Source of the DNA: a virus
Reading direction: 5' to 3' (one strand)
DNA: 26,898 nt
IMG/VR virus record: IMGVR_UViG_3300050132_000209
Location: 1 to 26,898 of that record
Under the pieces are notes generated by a model. That model had not been told where the DNA came from and did no database searches. It saw only the letters and a list, made by a program, of their open reading frames with translations. Numbering within the stretch: position 1 is the stretch's first letter; every line of letters starts with the position of its first letter. The translations under genes were made by a program, and so were the position numbers. Shown in pieces: positions 7,101-16,287 of the stretch.

Positions 7101-10100
7101 CGCATCGCTCCCAGCACGGTCAACGACCAGTTCCCAAGATTCCAGGTTCCTCCGCCCGGCCAGTCGTTGCCGAACCACATCGTGAACGTGTGGGCACCTG
7201 CGGCCAGGTTGACAACTGCGGACGCCACATGGGAGGTCGTGATGCCGGACGGGGCGGTGTCTGAAGCGGCTAGTACGGTATTGCCATCCGCCCGTATTTC
7301 CACTCTCGTGTTCCCGCCACTGCCTGGGGCTCCTGATTGCCACGTCACCAGAATAATTACCGGTGTCGTTACCGCGTAATTAACGTTCAACGCCGCGGCA
7401 AAGACCTGCGACATCACATAACTTCCGCTGCCGCTAAATGGCCCGGCACCGCCGCTGCCGCTGATCGATGCCGGGACTGTGACCGCATTGCCGCCGATAC
7501 TGAGCGTGCCGACTGCTGCTGCGGCGATCTTCGCGTTCGTGATCCACGCTGTGCCTATCAGTGCCTGGCTGATAAAGGTTTGTCCACCCTGGATCACGAA
7601 GGGCGTGGTCAGGGTGCCGCTGCTCTCGTCGATCATCGCGACGCGATTCGCGGATAGCAGAATCTGCGATTCGACGATACCGGTGCTGTTCGAGACGCCG
7701 ACGCCGATCGAGGCCAGATAGGTACTACCTCCGACGGCGATCTGGGTCTTGATAGTGGACATTGCCGACAACTGACCATTGGTCGCGGCGATCGCGCTGG
7801 TGGCAGTTTGAGCGGACGCACTGGCGTTATTCGCTGTTGCCGCGACAGTCGTGATGCTGGACGACAATGCGCTATCGGCACTGGCGCGCGAGCTTGCTTC
7901 CGACTGGATGGCTGCGATATTGCCGTTGGCCGTTGCGACCACGCTGTCGATGCGGGTCGACAGAGCACCATCCGCACCGGCCCGCGCATTCTGCTCAGTC
8001 ACGATGGCAGCAGTATTGCCGCTGGCAGTCGCCACCACGCTGTCGATACGGGTCGAGAGCGCACCATCGGCGCCGACCCGTGCATTTTGTTCCGTGACGA
8101 TGGCAGCAGTGTTTCCATTGGCGGTCGCGGCTACACTGTCTATTCGTGTCGACAGTGCGCCGTCGGCACCGGCGCGTGCAATCTGTTCGCTGGTAATGGC
8201 CGCCGTATTGCTGTCGGCAGTCGCCGCCACGGTTGTCACCAGCGTCGAGATCGCACTGTCGGCATTGGCGCGCGCGGTCTGTTCGCTCAGGATCAGCGCA
8301 GTATTGCCGTTGGCGGTGGCTGACACGCTGCTGATCTGGCTAGCCAGCGCGTCGGTTGCGGTGATGCGCTGGGTCGTTTCTGTCGTCACCTGAGCGGCGA
8401 CACCGCCGATGGTGCTGGTCAGGGTATCCCGCGCGGTTTTGAGCGCGTTGTCTGCGGCGATCAAACCGGTCAACTGGGTCGCGGCAAGCTGATCCTGCTG
8501 ACCGACGCCGTTTAACAGTACGTCGATCTGTTGCAGCACCGGACCGATGATTGCCTCGGCATCCTCGATTGGTTGCAGGACGTCCTGCCCGAGTTCCGTC
8601 TTGCCGATCTGGCCGGCCAGGTAGCTGAGGATTTCGGTTGAGTCGGTACTGGTGGTGGCCGACGCCGGGCCAGACCAGGCGCTTGCATTGCCAGTGGTAT
8701 CCACCACGCGCGCCCAGTAATAGAGCGTGACGCCGGCAGCCAGGCCCAGTTGCGTCCACTGTGCGGTCGGGTAGGCGATTTCGGCCAGTTTTACGGCATC
8801 GGTCTGGTCGCTCGATGCACCGCCCCAGATCTCGATCAGCTTGGTATCGACCGCTGGCGGGTAAATCCAGGCCAGCTGGATCTGGAGTATTCCACCGATA
8901 GCAGACAGCGCACTGAGTGGTTGCGGCGCACTGGTCTTGGCACCGACCACGTAGGTGAGACTTGCAGGCGTCGATTCGAGGCCGATGGTGGAAACGGCCA
9001 CCACGGAAAAATAATAAGTGGTCAGGTCGACGTTGTCGATATCGATCGAACTCTGGTGCGCGTCGCGCGTATCCGTCTGCCCGCTGGCGGTATGCCAGGA
9101 AACTCTGAAGGTGCCGGCGCCCGACGTCCACGACAGGGTCAGGCGCAAGCCGACTACCTGGCCCGCGACAATATAGGGCGATGTCATGGCGGACAGATCG
9201 CCGGGACTATCCGGCACGGTCTTGATGTTACTGACTTGCGGCAGGTCGAACTGGGCACCGCTGTCGACCAGATCGAACAAGCCGTCGTAGTGCGCGATGG
9301 CGACGATGTCGACCACATTGTTGCCGCTTTCCTGCACGCCCATCACGCGCCAGGTCTCGGCAGCCAGATCATTGGCCGCAATCACGAAAATCGCATTGGT
9401 TTGCGGTGCCGCCGCCAGCGATGGCGTGATGTTAACTGTGCGGGTCGTTCCGGGCGCATTGATGATGGCACTCACATTGGTGCTACCGTCGCTGCCGATC
9501 ACGTTAATCGAGTAGGACTTGCCGTCTTCAATGACGAAGTCGGCATCCAGTGTCAGCGACGCGGCAGTGGATGGCGCCAGTCGGCCGCCCATGCGCTTGC
9601 CCGACCGGTTCAGGTCGGTGGTCTTGATGATTGCGCCCGGGTATAGCGTGCAGCTATCCAGTCCCGCCTTGAACGACAGGGATTCGGTTGCATATTTTTC
9701 AGTGGCCAGCAGCCACTGGCCCAGTCGGTGCGCCTGTCCCTTGGATGCACAGCCAAATGCGGTCAATTGCGTCTGTACTACGCCCAGTTGCCTGATGCCG
9801 TCGTCATCCTGTACATACTCGACCTTTTGCCGATAGAAGTCGGTCGGGTCGTTCCATGCCACGAGGGCGACGGTGTGGCGCTGCTTGATTGAGGTGCCGG
9901 AGTAATTGAAGACCCCGTCAATCACATTCGCATTGGTATATAGCGCGCTGGCGTCTGCCGGGCGATCCTGCATGGCGACGATGGTGCCGGCACTCCAGAA
10001 CGTGATCGCCCTGAAAATCGACGCAAAATTCTGCGCCAACGTATACGCTTCGGCGGATGTCTGCAGATACAGGTTGCAGGTAAAGCGCGGCTCGAACCCG

Positions 10101-11143
10101 CCATAACCGTCCGGCACGATTTCATCGCAGTAACGCGCGATCGCATACAGCGACCATTTGTCGATACTGGACGGATCGATGAAATCACCCAGACCGTAGC
10201 GGCTATTGGTCAGCAGATCATAAAAACACCAGGCCGGGTTATCCGACCATGCCAGCTTGAAGCTGCCATCCCAGATATCGGCGTAGGTGCGCGCCACAGG
10301 GTCATAATTGGCTGGCACGCGGATGATCAGCCCCTTAATGCCATACGCGCGACTCGGAATCGACGTGAACTGCGAGGCATCAATCTGCGTGCCGACCAGC
10401 GCCGAGTTCGGGTACGCCAGGCGCGAACTGACGATGCCGGTGTAACTGTCGAAGAAGGTTTTGTTGTTGACGGCGGAAGTCGTGGCATCGCCGCTTACCC
10501 GCGTCACGCGCACATCCCATGGCCCCGTCCCATCTAGCCTGATCAGGTAAGCGCGCTGGTAGCGGCTGCTGGTCTTGCCGGAAATGGTATCGCTGACTTT
10601 GTTGACGTAGCCGCCGCCATCGGTCTGTACTTCAACCGTGATGTCGACGGAACTGCCGGTGATGTTGCCGTTGGTGGTGTCCTGCGTGGTCAGGGATGGA
10701 ACCGATACGGTGACGCGCAGGTTGTCGAGATTCGGATCCGTCAGCGTGCGAACGATAGGCACGCCGCTCTTGACCTCCACGCCGACCGCAGTTTCGTATT
10801 CGACGTCGGATACATTGTCCAGCGGCAGCTGGTCTTGCGTGCCATTGCGCCATTGCGCTGCGACGTTGACAAAATTAAAGGTGCCATCGGTATTTTGCAA
10901 TGGGCCGCCAGATACCTGAGCCGACCCATCCGGATTCTGCAGCGGCACCTCGTTCAGGTAGATCGACTGCAAGCCATTGACCAGCCCGACGATCGGCCCT
11001 TCGCACAGTACATCGATCACCGTGGCGATCTGCGTGGAACGCAGGCTGTCGGAAACCTCCGTCGCACCGGAACCGCCACCGCCTTTGCTGCCACCCGCGC
11101 CGCGGATGGTCAGGGGCTTCATGGCGAAACTGACGTCATTCAT
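7097..11143 (-). CDS. Tail tip / central fibre protein J-like host specificity protein, 1348 aa
   Basis: Equivalent of lambda gpJ, the trimeric tail-tip protein that contacts the receptor. The start MNDVSFAMKPLTIRGAGG overlaps the gpI stop (ATGA); the N-terminal GAGGSKGGGG and SLRSTQIATVIDVLCEGPI motifs are typical of J. The first ~620 residues form the conserved tip body. Two fibronectin-III-like domains follow (about 650-735 and 742-835; LSWTSGAGTFRVSW, AWIYPP). A helical linker rich in TETTQRITATDALAS leads to five 32-residue repeats (about 920-1080). A DUF1983-like C-terminal region follows (ANRVAMIDE, FVIQGGQTFISQALIG), then a Gly/Ser linker and a terminal beta domain of about 100 residues (FTMWFGNDWPGGGTW) that probably varies with host. 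Longer than lambda J (1132 aa). Confidence 0.95.
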   Translation of the reverse strand: MNDVSFAMKPLTIRGAGGSKGGGGSGATEVSDSLRSTQIATVIDVLCEGPIVGLVNGLQSIYLNEVPLQNPDGSAQVSGGPLQNTDGTFNFVNVAAQWRNGTQDQLPLDNVSDVEYETAVGVEVKSGVPIVRTLTDPNLDNLRVTVSVPSLTTQDTTNGNITGSSVDITVEVQTDGGGYVNKVSDTISGKTSSRYQRAYLIRLDGTGPWDVRVTRVSGDATTSAVNNKTFFDSYTGIVSSRLAYPNSALVGTQIDASQFTSIPSRAYGIKGLIIRVPANYDPVARTYADIWDGSFKLAWSDNPAWCFYDLLTNSRYGLGDFIDPSSIDKWSLYAIARYCDEIVPDGYGGFEPRFTCNLYLQTSAEAYTLAQNFASIFRAITFWSAGTIVAMQDRPADASALYTNANVIDGVFNYSGTSIKQRHTVALVAWNDPTDFYRQKVEYVQDDDGIRQLGVVQTQLTAFGCASKGQAHRLGQWLLATEKYATESLSFKAGLDSCTLYPGAIIKTTDLNRSGKRMGGRLAPSTAASLTLDADFVIEDGKSYSINVIGSDGSTNVSAIINAPGTTRTVNITPSLAAAPQTNAIFVIAANDLAAETWRVMGVQESGNNVVDIVAIAHYDGLFDLVDSGAQFDLPQVSNIKTVPDSPGDLSAMTSPYIVAGQVVGLRLTLSWTSGAGTFRVSWHTASGQTDTRDAHQSSIDIDNVDLTTYYFSVVAVSTIGLESTPASLTYVVGAKTSAPQPLSALSAIGGILQIQLAWIYPPAVDTKLIEIWGGASSDQTDAVKLAEIAYPTAQWTQLGLAAGVTLYYWARVVDTTGNASAWSGPASATTSTDSTEILSYLAGQIGKTELGQDVLQPIEDAEAIIGPVLQQIDVLLNGVGQQDQLAATQLTGLIAADNALKTARDTLTSTIGGVAAQVTTETTQRITATDALASQISSVSATANGNTALILSEQTARANADSAISTLVTTVAATADSNTAAITSEQIARAGADGALSTRIDSVAATANGNTAAIVTEQNARVGADGALSTRIDSVVATASGNTAAIVTEQNARAGADGALSTRIDSVVATANGNIAAIQSEASSRASADSALSSSITTVAATANNASASAQTATSAIAATNGQLSAMSTIKTQIAVGGSTYLASIGVGVSNSTGIVESQILLSANRVAMIDESSGTLTTPFVIQGGQTFISQALIGTAWITNAKIAAAAVGTLSIGGNAVTVPASISGSGGAGPFSGSGSYVMSQVFAAALNVNYAVTTPVIILVTWQSGAPGSGGNTRVEIRADGNTVLAASDTAPSGITTSHVASAVVNLAAGAHTFTMWFGNDWPGGGTWNLGNWSLTVLGAMR
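7907..8386 (-). repeat. Five 96-bp tandem coding repeats in gpJ
   Basis: The block encoding N-[TI]-A-[AL]-I recurs at 7907, 8003, 8099, 8195 and 8291, exactly 96 bases apart. Each unit encodes 32 residues of the form NTAAI-x-[ST]EQ-x-AR-x-[GN]AD-x-A[LI]ST-x(3)-[ST]V-x-ATA-x-[GNS], likely a trimeric coiled coil. The central three copies are the most alike. Confidence 0.9.
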
Positions 11144-11682
11144 ACCGCAACCTGCTCCACCGACAAGCCAGCGGACACGACCTGCGAGCCGATGATCATC
11201 GTGCCATAGCAGATCGGCACCGGATTGCCTTGTGCTGTTGTGTTGACCGGGCCATTGAAGCAATACGATGCCTGGTTATTGGCCGGCGTGGCCGGGCCGG
11301 GCGGGCGTATCAGCATCTGCGAGATGCCGCCGACCATCATCGAAACGCCGATATTCACCAACCACGACTGGTCGAAATATGCGCCGACCACGACCAGCAC
11401 CGCGCCCAGTATCGTCTGGAACACACCGTGTCCGGATCCTGCCACGACCGGCACGATCCTGATGGCAGCATCGCTACCCGGTACCGAAAGGTCGTTTTTG
11501 CCGACATTGCGTTTGCCGACGAACACATGATAGCCAGGTGCCGAATGCTGGAACATGTACGCTTCGAACCCTTCCAGATTGGCGCGCAGCGCGCGAATGG
11601 CTTCTGCCGGAGACTTGACGTCAAAGCGGAACACCCGCCCGAATCGTTTTCCAAGATGACCATACAGTCTTACTTCACGCAC
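11140..11682 (-). CDS. Tail assembly protein I-like, 180 aa
   Basis: Lambda gpI family, needed to assemble the tail tip but not part of the finished virion in lambda. The N-terminal ~80 residues (MREVRLYGHLGKRFGRVF, a helix around residues 26-35, VPVVAG) form the ubiquitin-like fold expected. Two hydrophobic segments follow (about 87-103 and 107-124; FQTILGAVLVVVGAYF, GVSMMVGGISQMLIRPP), then an Asn/Gly/Pro-rich tail with the family sequence YCFNGPVNTTAQGNPVPICYG. It overlaps gpK by eight bases and gpJ by four, the usual K-I-J arrangement. Confidence 0.93.
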   Translation of the reverse strand: MREVRLYGHLGKRFGRVFRFDVKSPAEAIRALRANLEGFEAYMFQHSAPGYHVFVGKRNVGKNDLSVPGSDAAIRIVPVVAGSGHGVFQTILGAVLVVVGAYFDQSWLVNIGVSMMVGGISQMLIRPPGPATPANNQASYCFNGPVNTTAQGNPVPICYGTMIIGSQVVSAGLSVEQVAV

Positions 11683-12415
11683 GGATCAGGCTCCTGTGTC
11701 GCACGACCTTGACGGTGCTGCGCTGCCAGTAGCCGCCGTAGATATCGCGGCTCGACAGGCGGTTCATGCAGTGCTGCAGAATGAATCCGTCGCCGATGTA
11801 CACGGCGGCGTGGTTCGGCACCGCCGAGCCGATCTGCATTAACAGCACATCATGTTTTTGCATCGTGTCTTCTGCGGCTACCGGGACGAAACCAGCCTGC
11901 TCGAAATTATCCAGATAGAGATTGCTACCGTTTTCATTGCGTTCTTTCAGCCACCATTCTTCGTCGCGCTCGAAATCAGGAATGTCGAGCGACAGTTCGC
12001 ACCGGTAGTAATCCCGGATCAGCGAGTAGCAATCCAGAATCCCGTGCGAAAAGCTGCGCCCGACCAGCGGCGCCTGATATCCGGTCGGTGCGAAGGCATG
12101 GATCGCACCCGTAGGCCAGTTGACGATGATCCATGGCAGGCCGGAGCGCTCGCAGCCGACCAGGTCGGCCTCGGACGGCAGCGGCGACATGCCGGGATGG
12201 CTGTGGACGATGTGCGTGATCTCGCCGGTTTCCTCCGCTGCGACATAGTCTTCCGGCCTGATCGCGAAATGGCTGTTGCCGGAAGCGATGTTGGCGCAGG
12301 GGACATAGCGCTGCCTGCCGCGGGCAATGATCACCACGCCGCAGCATTCGCGCGGATAGGCGCGTTCGGCGTCGGCGCGGATCGCTGCGAGAACAGAATC
12401 GGTGACCGGACTCAT
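11675..12415 (-). CDS. Tail assembly protein K-like: JAMM plus NlpC/P60 peptidase, 246 aa
   Basis: Lambda gpK family. The N-terminal domain (about 1-110) is a JAMM/Mov34 metallopeptidase: Glu23 in PRECCG, then H71-S-H73-P, Ser81 and Asp84 (HSHPGMSPLPSEAD), the zinc-binding set. The C-terminal domain (about 120-246) is NlpC/P60: Cys129 in GILDCYSLIRDYY and His202 in PNHAAVYIGDG, with a further His at 215. In phages it is thought to act in tail assembly and possibly in cell-wall penetration during infection. The start is chosen at the ATGA overlap with gpL; the longer frame upstream is a shadow of gpL. All key residues of both domains are present. Confidence 0.93.
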   Translation of the reverse strand: MSPVTDSVLAAIRADAERAYPRECCGVVIIARGRQRYVPCANIASGNSHFAIRPEDYVAAEETGEITHIVHSHPGMSPLPSEADLVGCERSGLPWIIVNWPTGAIHAFAPTGYQAPLVGRSFSHGILDCYSLIRDYYRCELSLDIPDFERDEEWWLKERNENGSNLYLDNFEQAGFVPVAAEDTMQKHDVLLMQIGSAVPNHAAVYIGDGFILQHCMNRLSSRDIYGGYWQRSTVKVVRHRSLIRA

Positions 12416-13116
12416 TGCACCAGCCCGCAGCCGGGGAAGCCGCCATAAGGCAGGACACCAGTACCGAAGCGTAGCTTGCAGTCGGTGAGCTTCTTGCCGC
12501 ACAGATCCTGGGTAAGGTCGGTGGTAGCCGTGCCGTCCTCTTTGGCCACCGCGCCGCCGGTGTAACCACACTCCGGCGAACGGTAAACCCAGGCGCAGCA
12601 ATTCTGGATCATCTGCCGGCGTGGCAGCGTTACGCCCTGCATGTCCAGGGCCGAGGCCAACTCGAATTCAAGGACGGAGGGGTTTTCGTTCGACTTGCGG
12701 TCGATGATCCAGATATCGTCTGGCAGAGCCTGATTGGGATCAGCCTGCGGGTTGCCGGCCGTGAAGTTCACGGCGTCCAGGAAGCGCGCAAAGGTGCGTT
12801 TGCGGATGAATTTGCATCCCAAAAAATAGCCGAACTGGCGCGCCTCGGCACCCATCAGTCCCTGCGTATTGGATACTTTCACCAGCGGACGCGGCAGCGC
12901 GCCCGTGCTGCGCTTATCAAAACCAGTGGCTTCAATCGGAAAGCGGGCATAGGTCTGTCCTTGCCACACGACGTCGCCAGCCAGTTCGTTGGTGCCGGCA
13001 TGAAAATAAAACATGCCGCCACCCTGTTTGCTCAAGTCCAGCACGAACAGTTCGATCATTGCCGAAGGTGCCAGGCTTTGTATTTCTGCCTGGATGGTTT
13101 CAGATGGGAGTGTCAT
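12412..13116 (-). CDS. Minor tail protein L-like, 234 aa
   Basis: Lambda gpL family, joining the tail-tip to the tube. The N-terminus has LAPSAMIELFVLDLS and a FHAGTNELAGDVVWQGQTYARFPI stretch typical of L. The C-terminal domain has Cys173, Cys174, Cys183, Cys206, Cys213 and Cys230; four of them (173/183/206/213) fall at almost the positions of the [4Fe-4S] ligands of lambda gpL, so an iron-sulphur cluster is likely. No Shine-Dalgarno is visible: the ATG is only five bases beyond the U-run of a terminator-like hairpin. The family N-terminus nevertheless supports this start. Coupled to gpK by an ATGA overlap. Confidence 0.93.
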   Translation of the reverse strand: MTLPSETIQAEIQSLAPSAMIELFVLDLSKQGGGMFYFHAGTNELAGDVVWQGQTYARFPIEATGFDKRSTGALPRPLVKVSNTQGLMGAEARQFGYFLGCKFIRKRTFARFLDAVNFTAGNPQADPNQALPDDIWIIDRKSNENPSVLEFELASALDMQGVTLPRRQMIQNCCAWVYRSPECGYTGGAVAKEDGTATTDLTQDLCGKKLTDCKLRFGTGVLPYGGFPGCGLVQ

Positions 13117-13120
13117 CGAT

Positions 13121-13147
13121 GAAAAAATGCCGCTCGGAGAGCGGCAT
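13121..13147 (-). terminator. Intrinsic terminator-type hairpin
   Basis: On the minus strand an 8-bp perfect stem (ATGCCGCT / AGCGGCAT) closes a five-base CTCCG loop and is followed by five further T (six with the stem's last base). It lies between the gpM stop and the gpL start, only five bases from the latter. Confidence 0.8.
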
Positions 13148-13170
13148 CATGGTTGGTGAATGACTAACGA

Positions 13171-13506
13171 TTAATTTCCGAAATCCTGCTCAAACGTGGC
13201 AGTGATCGTCCACAATTTGTCGATGTTGATTTGCGCCGCATAGTCGGCGCAGGTAAAGCGGAAACTGACCACCTCTCCCGGCGGCTGCCAGTCGAACGCG
13301 GACACGCCGGCAGCAGCACGCAGAAAATCCATGATCGCGTCGCGGTCGGCGGCGCGTTTGTTCGAAAAGGTGAGCGACCATGACTGCGGATTGATATTCA
13401 GGCCAAATGCGGTGCGCTGTGCATAGCCGTCCCCGAATTTTGCGACCACGACCCTGGGTTTTTCGGTGAGCTGGGCGTTGCTGGGCGGGAAAGTAAAAGT
13501 CGTCAT
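13171..13506 (-). CDS. Minor tail protein M-like, 111 aa
   Basis: Lambda gpM family (COG4718), a tail-tip ring protein between tape measure and gpL. Recognised from the order of motifs: FPPSNAQLTEKPRVVVAKFGDGYAQR near the N-terminus, NPQSWSLTF, and FDWQPPG around two thirds, ending TITATFEQDF. The length is normal. The ATG overlaps the tape-measure stop (ATGA), giving translational coupling to the much longer upstream gene. A terminator-like hairpin follows the stop. Confidence 0.92.
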   Translation of the reverse strand: MTTFTFPPSNAQLTEKPRVVVAKFGDGYAQRTAFGLNINPQSWSLTFSNKRAADRDAIMDFLRAAAGVSAFDWQPPGEVVSFRFTCADYAAQINIDKLWTITATFEQDFGN

Positions 13507-16271
13507 GTCGCTAATAAGCCGCCCGAGCGCTTCTCTGTCACGATGACCTCGCGCACCTTGGCGGCGATCAAGGTACCGAGCTGCGTCATCTGCTGCGCAT
13601 TTCCAGTCGACGAGGTGGTGCTGTCGCCGGTTTGCGCATTCACGGTGATATTGACCGAAATGTCACCGCTGCTGGCAGGCGGGTTTCCGGCCAGGCCACG
13701 AATCACATCGGCCTGCTGTGCAGGCAGCACCATTTCGTTTTCATGGAGTTGCGTCAGCGGATTCACGCCGGACGGTACGTCGTAACCGCTGGCGGCCGAC
13801 ATGACATCCATGCTGCTGCCGGCATCGCCACCGGCCCATAAACCTGACGAACCGGCGCTGGATCCGGTACTACCGCCCGATCCGAAGCTGAAGCCGGACG
13901 AGAAGCCACCCACCGCCATGTCGACGATTCCGGCGATCGCCTTTTTGATCAGGATGCGCTCGATATCGGCGAGGATGGAAGTCGCCAGACTCTTGAACGA
14001 CAGCTTCCCGGTTTGCACAAAATTGACAAAGGCATCTTCGGCGCCTTTGAAGGCATTGTCCATTGCATTGCCGATCTGCGTGCCGACATCATTGGCAGCC
14101 TCTCCATACTTGCGGATCGATTCGCGGGCGTTGAACCACGGATCCTTCTGCTTGTCATTTTGCTGCTGGATCAGGTCGATCGCCTTCTGGGTTTGTGCGG
14201 AGCCGGCAGCGAGCGCGCCGGAGACGTCCGCATCGGGATCCTTCAACCTCAGTTGGCGGATCCGTTCCTGCACTTCCAGGTCGACTTTGTGCGCGGCGGT
14301 CAGCTTGGCAACTTCAAGGGTGCTTTTGCCCATCAGATCAATCGAAAACTGCTGCTGGGCGTTGGATAATTCCTGGTTACGGGTCCATTCGATCGTGGCC
14401 CGGTTGAAGTCGGAGTAGATCTTGAGCTGCTCGGAACCGGCCTTGATCATTGCCGAGCTGGCCTCGGCTTCCGCTGCGGCGCGCTTCGCGGCAATCTCGA
14501 TCAGCTTGACGTCGGCAGCGGCAATTTTTACCTTGTCGGTGTCGGTGCTGAGCGCTGCCTTGTACTTGACCACCGCAGCCGCTTCCTTGTCGTAAGCGGC
14601 CAATGTCTCTGCATAGTTGTCGGCGATGAGTTTGCGTCTCTCATCGTAATAGGTGCGGGCATTGATGTATTCGCTGTCATACGACTGTTTCAGAAACGCC
14701 GTGCGCGTGTCCATGCTCTTTTTCTCGGCAGTGATCAGGGCGTCTTCTGATTTCAGGTAGCCTTCGAGAATTGTCTTTGCCGGATCATCGGCCGGGCCGT
14801 CCGGTTTTTCTTTTGGTTTCGGCACCCAGGTCTTGCCTTTTGCGCTGGCCATGCCGGACGCATTGCGATCATCCAGCGCCCATGCCTGTTTCATCGCGTC
14901 CGCGTTATGCCGCGCTTGCGCGACGATGTTGTCGCCGATCTCCCCCAATCGACCCTTTGCATCGGTCCAGCCGGCAATCAGCGCATTCTTTGCACCGGTA
15001 AAGTCGCCCTGGAGTACCTTGACTCCCGCAGTCGCGACGCCGCCCAGGCCGGCGCCGATGGCGGCGACACTGCCGACCACGGATTCCGCCACGATGTAGG
15101 CTGCTGTCTTGAGGCCGTAGAACAGCGACGTGATGGTCGCGATACTGTAACGAAAGGTATTGACCGCAAACGGAAAGCCATCGCGGAAGAATTCTGCGAG
15201 ATCGGTCAAAACCGGCATGATGTTGTCGGCCCAGGCGCGCTTGAAGCCGTCCGAGGTCAGTTCGGTCTCACGATTGAAGTCGCGCATCGCATCTTCATAC
15301 CGTTTGACCGCAGCCTGCGAATCGGCGCCGATGCCGAGGTTATAGTCGTTCAGGCGGCTCGAGGCCGCTGCGAGTGCATCGCGGGTGACGGTTGCGGCGG
15401 CGGCGACCTGAACGGCCGTCCCAAGTCCCAGCGCCGAGGCAGCCTGGTTCCGATCCCAGCCAACTGTGTATTCATTGAGTACCGCGTTCGCATTCTGGAT
15501 CGTGTCCGTCAATGGCAACAGATTGCCGTTGGCGTCCTTGTATTTGACGCCAAGCCGGTCAAGCTCGTCGGTGTTGGTGCGGATCGCGCCGGCTGCGCTG
15601 CTGAACACCGACGTGTAATCCGATTTGTTCACGCCGAGCGCGGCGATCGCCGCATTGGTGGCCGACGCCTCCTGGGCTGTCAGGTTGAGGGAATGCTGGA
15701 TTTCCTTGATCTGGTTGTTGGTCGCGACAAGCGCGTCGATGCTGGGGCTCTTGTAGCTCTCGCCAGTGAACAGGCCTTCGATGAAACCGATTGCTTCCTT
15801 TATTACTTTGTAGGTGACATAGATTGCGGACAGCGCAGCGGCGCTGACGCCTGCGATAAGTGCAATACCGGTAATGACCAGCTTCGTTTCGACGTAGGAT
15901 TTGAATGCCTCAATGGCTTTGTCGGCAGTAGTTGCTCCGGCTCCCACGCCGGCACCGAAGGCCGCAGCGAATTTCTCGGAGGTTGATTTGAAATCGACGT
16001 TATCGGCGGCGTTTTGCAGGTCGTCGAGCGCGGCGGTCGACTTTTCGGTACTGGAAGCAATCGCATCGTTGGCCGCTTCCATGTTTGTGCTCATGGCTTT
16101 GGCTGCACGTTCCAGTTCGGTGGCGGCCTGCATCAGACTGGTCTGGAATTGTTCGACCGATGCCGTCGAGTCGCCCATGCCCGACTGGGCCGCACGCGAA
16201 GCAGCGTCCATGTTGCTCACGAATCGGGATACGTCCGCGTTGACCGTGATGGAGAGATTGCCAAGAGCCAT
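13503..16271 (-). CDS. Tail tape measure protein, 922 aa
   Basis: Sets tail length and occupies the tube lumen until DNA ejection. The N-terminus MALGNLSITVNADVSRFVSNMDAA is typical of lambda-type tape measures. It is mostly helical, with hydrophobic segments at about 128-168 (LVITGIALIAGVSAAALSAIY) and 374-415 (SIATITSLFYGLKTAAYIV). Residues about 750-785 (KLSFKSLATSILADIERILIKKA) match the conserved C-terminal tape-measure region. The C-terminus is Gly/Ser-rich. At about 1.5 Angstrom per residue it predicts a tail near 140 nm. No Shine-Dalgarno precedes the ATG (TTAAAAAAAC then ATG), and the upstream neighbour is not gpT but an inserted plus-strand toxin-antitoxin cassette. Confidence 0.95.
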   Translation of the reverse strand: MALGNLSITVNADVSRFVSNMDAASRAAQSGMGDSTASVEQFQTSLMQAATELERAAKAMSTNMEAANDAIASSTEKSTAALDDLQNAADNVDFKSTSEKFAAAFGAGVGAGATTADKAIEAFKSYVETKLVITGIALIAGVSAAALSAIYVTYKVIKEAIGFIEGLFTGESYKSPSIDALVATNNQIKEIQHSLNLTAQEASATNAAIAALGVNKSDYTSVFSSAAGAIRTNTDELDRLGVKYKDANGNLLPLTDTIQNANAVLNEYTVGWDRNQAASALGLGTAVQVAAAATVTRDALAAASSRLNDYNLGIGADSQAAVKRYEDAMRDFNRETELTSDGFKRAWADNIMPVLTDLAEFFRDGFPFAVNTFRYSIATITSLFYGLKTAAYIVAESVVGSVAAIGAGLGGVATAGVKVLQGDFTGAKNALIAGWTDAKGRLGEIGDNIVAQARHNADAMKQAWALDDRNASGMASAKGKTWVPKPKEKPDGPADDPAKTILEGYLKSEDALITAEKKSMDTRTAFLKQSYDSEYINARTYYDERRKLIADNYAETLAAYDKEAAAVVKYKAALSTDTDKVKIAAADVKLIEIAAKRAAAEAEASSAMIKAGSEQLKIYSDFNRATIEWTRNQELSNAQQQFSIDLMGKSTLEVAKLTAAHKVDLEVQERIRQLRLKDPDADVSGALAAGSAQTQKAIDLIQQQNDKQKDPWFNARESIRKYGEAANDVGTQIGNAMDNAFKGAEDAFVNFVQTGKLSFKSLATSILADIERILIKKAIAGIVDMAVGGFSSGFSFGSGGSTGSSAGSSGLWAGGDAGSSMDVMSAASGYDVPSGVNPLTQLHENEMVLPAQQADVIRGLAGNPPASSGDISVNITVNAQTGDSTTSSTGNAQQMTQLGTLIAAKVREVIVTEKRSGGLLAT

Positions 16272-16287
16272 GTTTTTTTAACAAAGA

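Noticed and set aside
7907-8386. Possible CRISPR array or non-coding tandem repeat
   Set aside because: The 96-bp repeats are in frame and encode a regular 32-residue protein repeat; there are no spacers of unrelated sequence.
14907-15986. 359-codon plus-strand frame opposite the tape measure
   Set aside because: Antisense shadow; the minus strand has clear tape-measure motifs.
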